DNA of 64,000 nt from Rubellimicrobium sp. (GTDB taxonomy: Bacteria; Pseudomonadota; Alphaproteobacteria; Rhodobacterales; Rhodobacteraceae): positions 1 through 64,000 of the forward strand of contig JADYZU010000020.1 in assembly GCA_020852925.1 (NCBI GenBank), read 5' to 3'. The translations under genes were made by a program, and so were the position numbers. Positions 62,401-64,000 of the stretch are shown in pieces. The notes under the pieces are model-generated. The model was not told where the DNA came from and made no database searches. It saw only the letters and a program-made list of their open reading frames with translations. Position 1 is the stretch's first letter; every line of letters begins with the position of its first letter.

Positions 62401-63002
62401 TGCCCGACACTGCCCTGTTCACCCTGGCCTCCGGCTCGACCATCCGGGCGGCGCTGCTTGGGAATGCCGGCCTCCGGTTCGACGTGGCGCCCCCCACCCT
62501 GGACGAGGGGCGCGCCCGTGCACAGTACCGGCAAGCCGGGCTTGATGCCGGGGAACTTGCCCTGGCCCTGGCCCGGGACAAGGCGGTGGAGGTCAGCGCG
62601 GGCCGGGATGGCCTCATCCTTGGTTGTGACCAGATTCTCGAGGTGGAAGGTGACATCCTGACCAAACCGCTGGATTCCGATGATGCGCACGCACAACTTG
62701 CGCGCCTGTCGGGCCGGACCCACCGCCTGTTGACCGCCGCCGTGTTCGTCGAGGGCGGCTGTCCCCTCTGGCAGCACCTTGCCGAAGCGCGCCTGACCAT
62801 GCACCCGCTCTCATCCGGGTTCATCGACGCCTATGTTGCGCGCACCTGGGACCGGATTCGTCACTCGGTCGGCTGTTATCAGCTCGAATCCGAAGGAGTG
62901 CGGCTTTTCCGTGAGGTCGAGGGCAGCTATTTTTCCATCCTGGGCCTCCCCCTCGTGGAGGTTCTGGGCTTTCTCGTCGAGACAGGCAGGGCAACGACAT
63001 GA
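62400..63002 (+). CDS. maf: Maf family nucleotide pyrophosphatase
   Basis: The 200-residue protein begins TLFTLASGS-like (ALFTLASGSTIRAALLGNAG) and has the Maf motifs SAGRDGLILGCDQILEVEG, ARLSGRTHRLLTA and SVGCYQLESEGVRLF. Maf proteins hydrolyse modified or canonical nucleoside triphosphates and are linked to cell division arrest. No ribosome site is seen before the ATG, which overlaps a DnaA box-like 9-mer. The stop overlaps the aroE start by 4 bp. Confidence 0.93.
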   Translation: MPDTALFTLASGSTIRAALLGNAGLRFDVAPPTLDEGRARAQYRQAGLDAGELALALARDKAVEVSAGRDGLILGCDQILEVEGDILTKPLDSDDAHAQLARLSGRTHRLLTAAVFVEGGCPLWQHLAEARLTMHPLSSGFIDAYVARTWDRIRHSVGCYQLESEGVRLFREVEGSYFSILGLPLVEVLGFLVETGRATT

Positions 63003-63832
63003 GCGACAACAGGATCCCCCTTGCCGGCGTGATCGGCAATCCGGTCTCGCATTCCCGTTCGCCGCGGCTGCATCGCCACTGGCTCGGACGTTACGGTATC
63101 GCCGGGGATTATGTCCCCCTCCACGTCGAGGAGCGCCACCTGGAACAGGTGATCCGCGCGCTGCCGCACATGGGCTTCGTCGGCTGCAACATCACCATCC
63201 CCCACAAGGAAGCGGCCCTGCGCATCGCCGATCAGGTTAGCGACCGCGCCACGCTGATCGGGGCGGCAAATACGCTGATCTTCCGTACCGATGGATCGAT
63301 TCACGCCGATAACACGGATGGTTACGGGTTCATGGCCAATTTGCGGGCCGGCGCCCCGGACTGGCAGCCGGACAGCGGTCCCGCCGCGATCCTGGGTGCG
63401 GGTGGCGCCGCGCGGGCGGTTGTCGTCGCCCTGATCGAGGCCGGCGTGCCCGAGATCATGATCGCCAACCGCACCCGTGCCCGGGCCGAGGATCTGCGCG
63501 CCGAATTCGGCCCGCGCCTGACCGTTGTGGACTGGGTTCAGGCCGGGAACATGATCGAAGGTGCCGAACTCGTCGTGAACACCACCTCGCTCGGCATGAC
63601 CGGGCAGCCGGAATTGCGTGTCCCGCTCGACGGGTTGCATGCCGGGCAGATCGTGACCGATCTGGTCTATTCCCCGCTGCAAACCCGCCTTCTGGCCATG
63701 GCCAAAGAGGCGGGTTGCACTACGGTTGACGGTCTTGGAATGCTGCTGCATCAGGCCGTGCCCGCGTTCGAGCGCTGGTTCGGCCGCCGTCCCGAGGTGG
63801 ATCAGGCCCTGCGCAGCGCCGTCCTCGCATGA
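62999..63832 (+). CDS. aroE: shikimate dehydrogenase
   Basis: AroE reduces 3-dehydroshikimate with NADPH in the aromatic amino acid pathway. The 277-residue protein shows the shikimate-binding start [56 protein letters not shown] and the nucleotide-binding [20 protein letters not shown]. Its ATG overlaps maf, and its stop overlaps coaE (ATGA), so maf-aroE-coaE form one coupled operon. Confidence 0.96.
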   Translation: MSDNRIPLAGVIGNPVSHSRSPRLHRHWLGRYGIAGDYVPLHVEERHLEQVIRALPHMGFVGCNITIPHKEAALRIADQVSDRATLIGAANTLIFRTDGSIHADNTDGYGFMANLRAGAPDWQPDSGPAAILGAGGAARAVVVALIEAGVPEIMIANRTRARAEDLRAEFGPRLTVVDWVQAGNMIEGAELVVNTTSLGMTGQPELRVPLDGLHAGQIVTDLVYSPLQTRLLAMAKEAGCTTVDGLGMLLHQAVPAFERWFGRRPEVDQALRSAVLA

Positions 63833-64000
63833 CCTATGTGCTTGGCCTGACCGGCTCGATCGGCATGGGCAAGACCGCGACCGCCGCCCTGTTTGCCGCG
63901 GCCGGCCTGCCGGTCTGGGATGCCGACGCCGCCGTGCATCGCCTCTATGGCGTGGGTGGCGCGGCGGTCTGGCCCGTGGCCGCGCTCTATCCCGATGCGG
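63829..64000 (+). CDS. coaE: dephospho-CoA kinase (partial, N-terminus)
   Basis: The reading frame starts [20 protein letters not shown] with the Walker A GSIGMGKT (residues 9-16) and continues [15 protein letters not shown]. This is the conserved start of CoaE, which phosphorylates dephospho-CoA in the last step of CoA synthesis. The window ends after 57 codons. The overlap with aroE fits the usual maf-aroE-coaE-dnaQ order near the origin in alphaproteobacteria. Confidence 0.93.
   Translation, partial: MTYVLGLTGSIGMGKTATAALFAAAGLPVWDADAAVHRLYGVGGAAVWPVAALYPDA

Noticed and set aside
1..64000. tRNA genes, CRISPR arrays, prophage or defence islands
   Set aside because: No tRNA TψC-arm pattern, no regular short repeats with spacers and no phage or defence genes were seen; the only mobile DNA is the IS66 end at 1-588.

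Overview
The window is a dense, GC-rich stretch of an alphaproteobacterial chromosome, almost certainly from a Rhodobacterales (Rhodobacteraceae-type) organism. The evidence is gene order and protein character: an ori-proximal block rho-mnmE-mnmG-rsmG-parA-parB next to hemJ / maf-aroE-coaE, a cytochrome c2-type protein, a motB-flgE-flgK-flgL-flgI flagellar block, hrcA-grpE facing rph-rdgB-hemW, and rimP-nusA-ylxR-infB. No tRNA, rRNA or CRISPR array was recognised. The coding density is very high, and many neighbouring genes overlap by ATGA or TGATG.

Layout. 1-588: one end of an IS66-family insertion sequence (tnpA, start of tnpB) that stops 2 bp past the flgI stop codon. 591-6379: flagellar block flgI, flgL, flgK, flgE, motB (minus strand). 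6457-9048: overlapping trio of TPR/glycosyltransferase-like, DUF6165 and FkbM methyltransferase genes directly upstream of the flagellar genes. 9165-14461: small-molecule catabolism (Gfo/Idh/MocA oxidoreductase, ThuA, TauE/SafE permease, FAH-family hydrolase; divergent M19 dipeptidase plus SIS isomerase). 14530-20214: cytochrome c2-like gene and a TetR-controlled RND efflux operon. 20215-20531: 317 bp of non-coding DNA with several perfect inverted repeats. 20532-25954: rimP-nusA-ylxR-infB, with a terminator-like hairpin in the leader.

26108-33191: a short substrate-binding protein and proline iminopeptidase, ubiG, a MarR/nitrilase/glutaredoxin/ComF operon, a methyltransferase and ferrochelatase. 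33202-35715: three L,D-transpeptidases and a CAP-domain lipoprotein. 35827-43711: RlmD/TrmA-type methyltransferase, two paralogous ABC exporters, CCA-adding enzyme, CoA pyrophosphatase and Hsp33. 43792-50413: NUDIX hydrolase, unknown membrane protein, ilvA, argG, mutS. 50420-54674: grpE-hrcA and rph-rdgB-hemW. 54671-64000: the origin/centromere region.

The strongest systems-level signal is the chromosome replication and segregation module. parAB lies beside two perfect 16-bp parS sites (inside rsmG and across the mnmG start codon). The 379-bp, partly AT-rich hemJ-maf gap carries DnaA-box-like 9-mers and is the best oriC candidate. Other regulatory signals are a CtrA-like site before flgE, a 7-2-7 palindrome at the TetR/RND operon, a LacI-type palindrome before thuA, and a possible attenuator in the rimP-nusA leader. 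I did not find a clearly unprecedented multi-gene system. The most unusual items are the structured non-coding region at 20.2-20.5 kb, the leader terminator, and the cluster of cell-wall enzymes.
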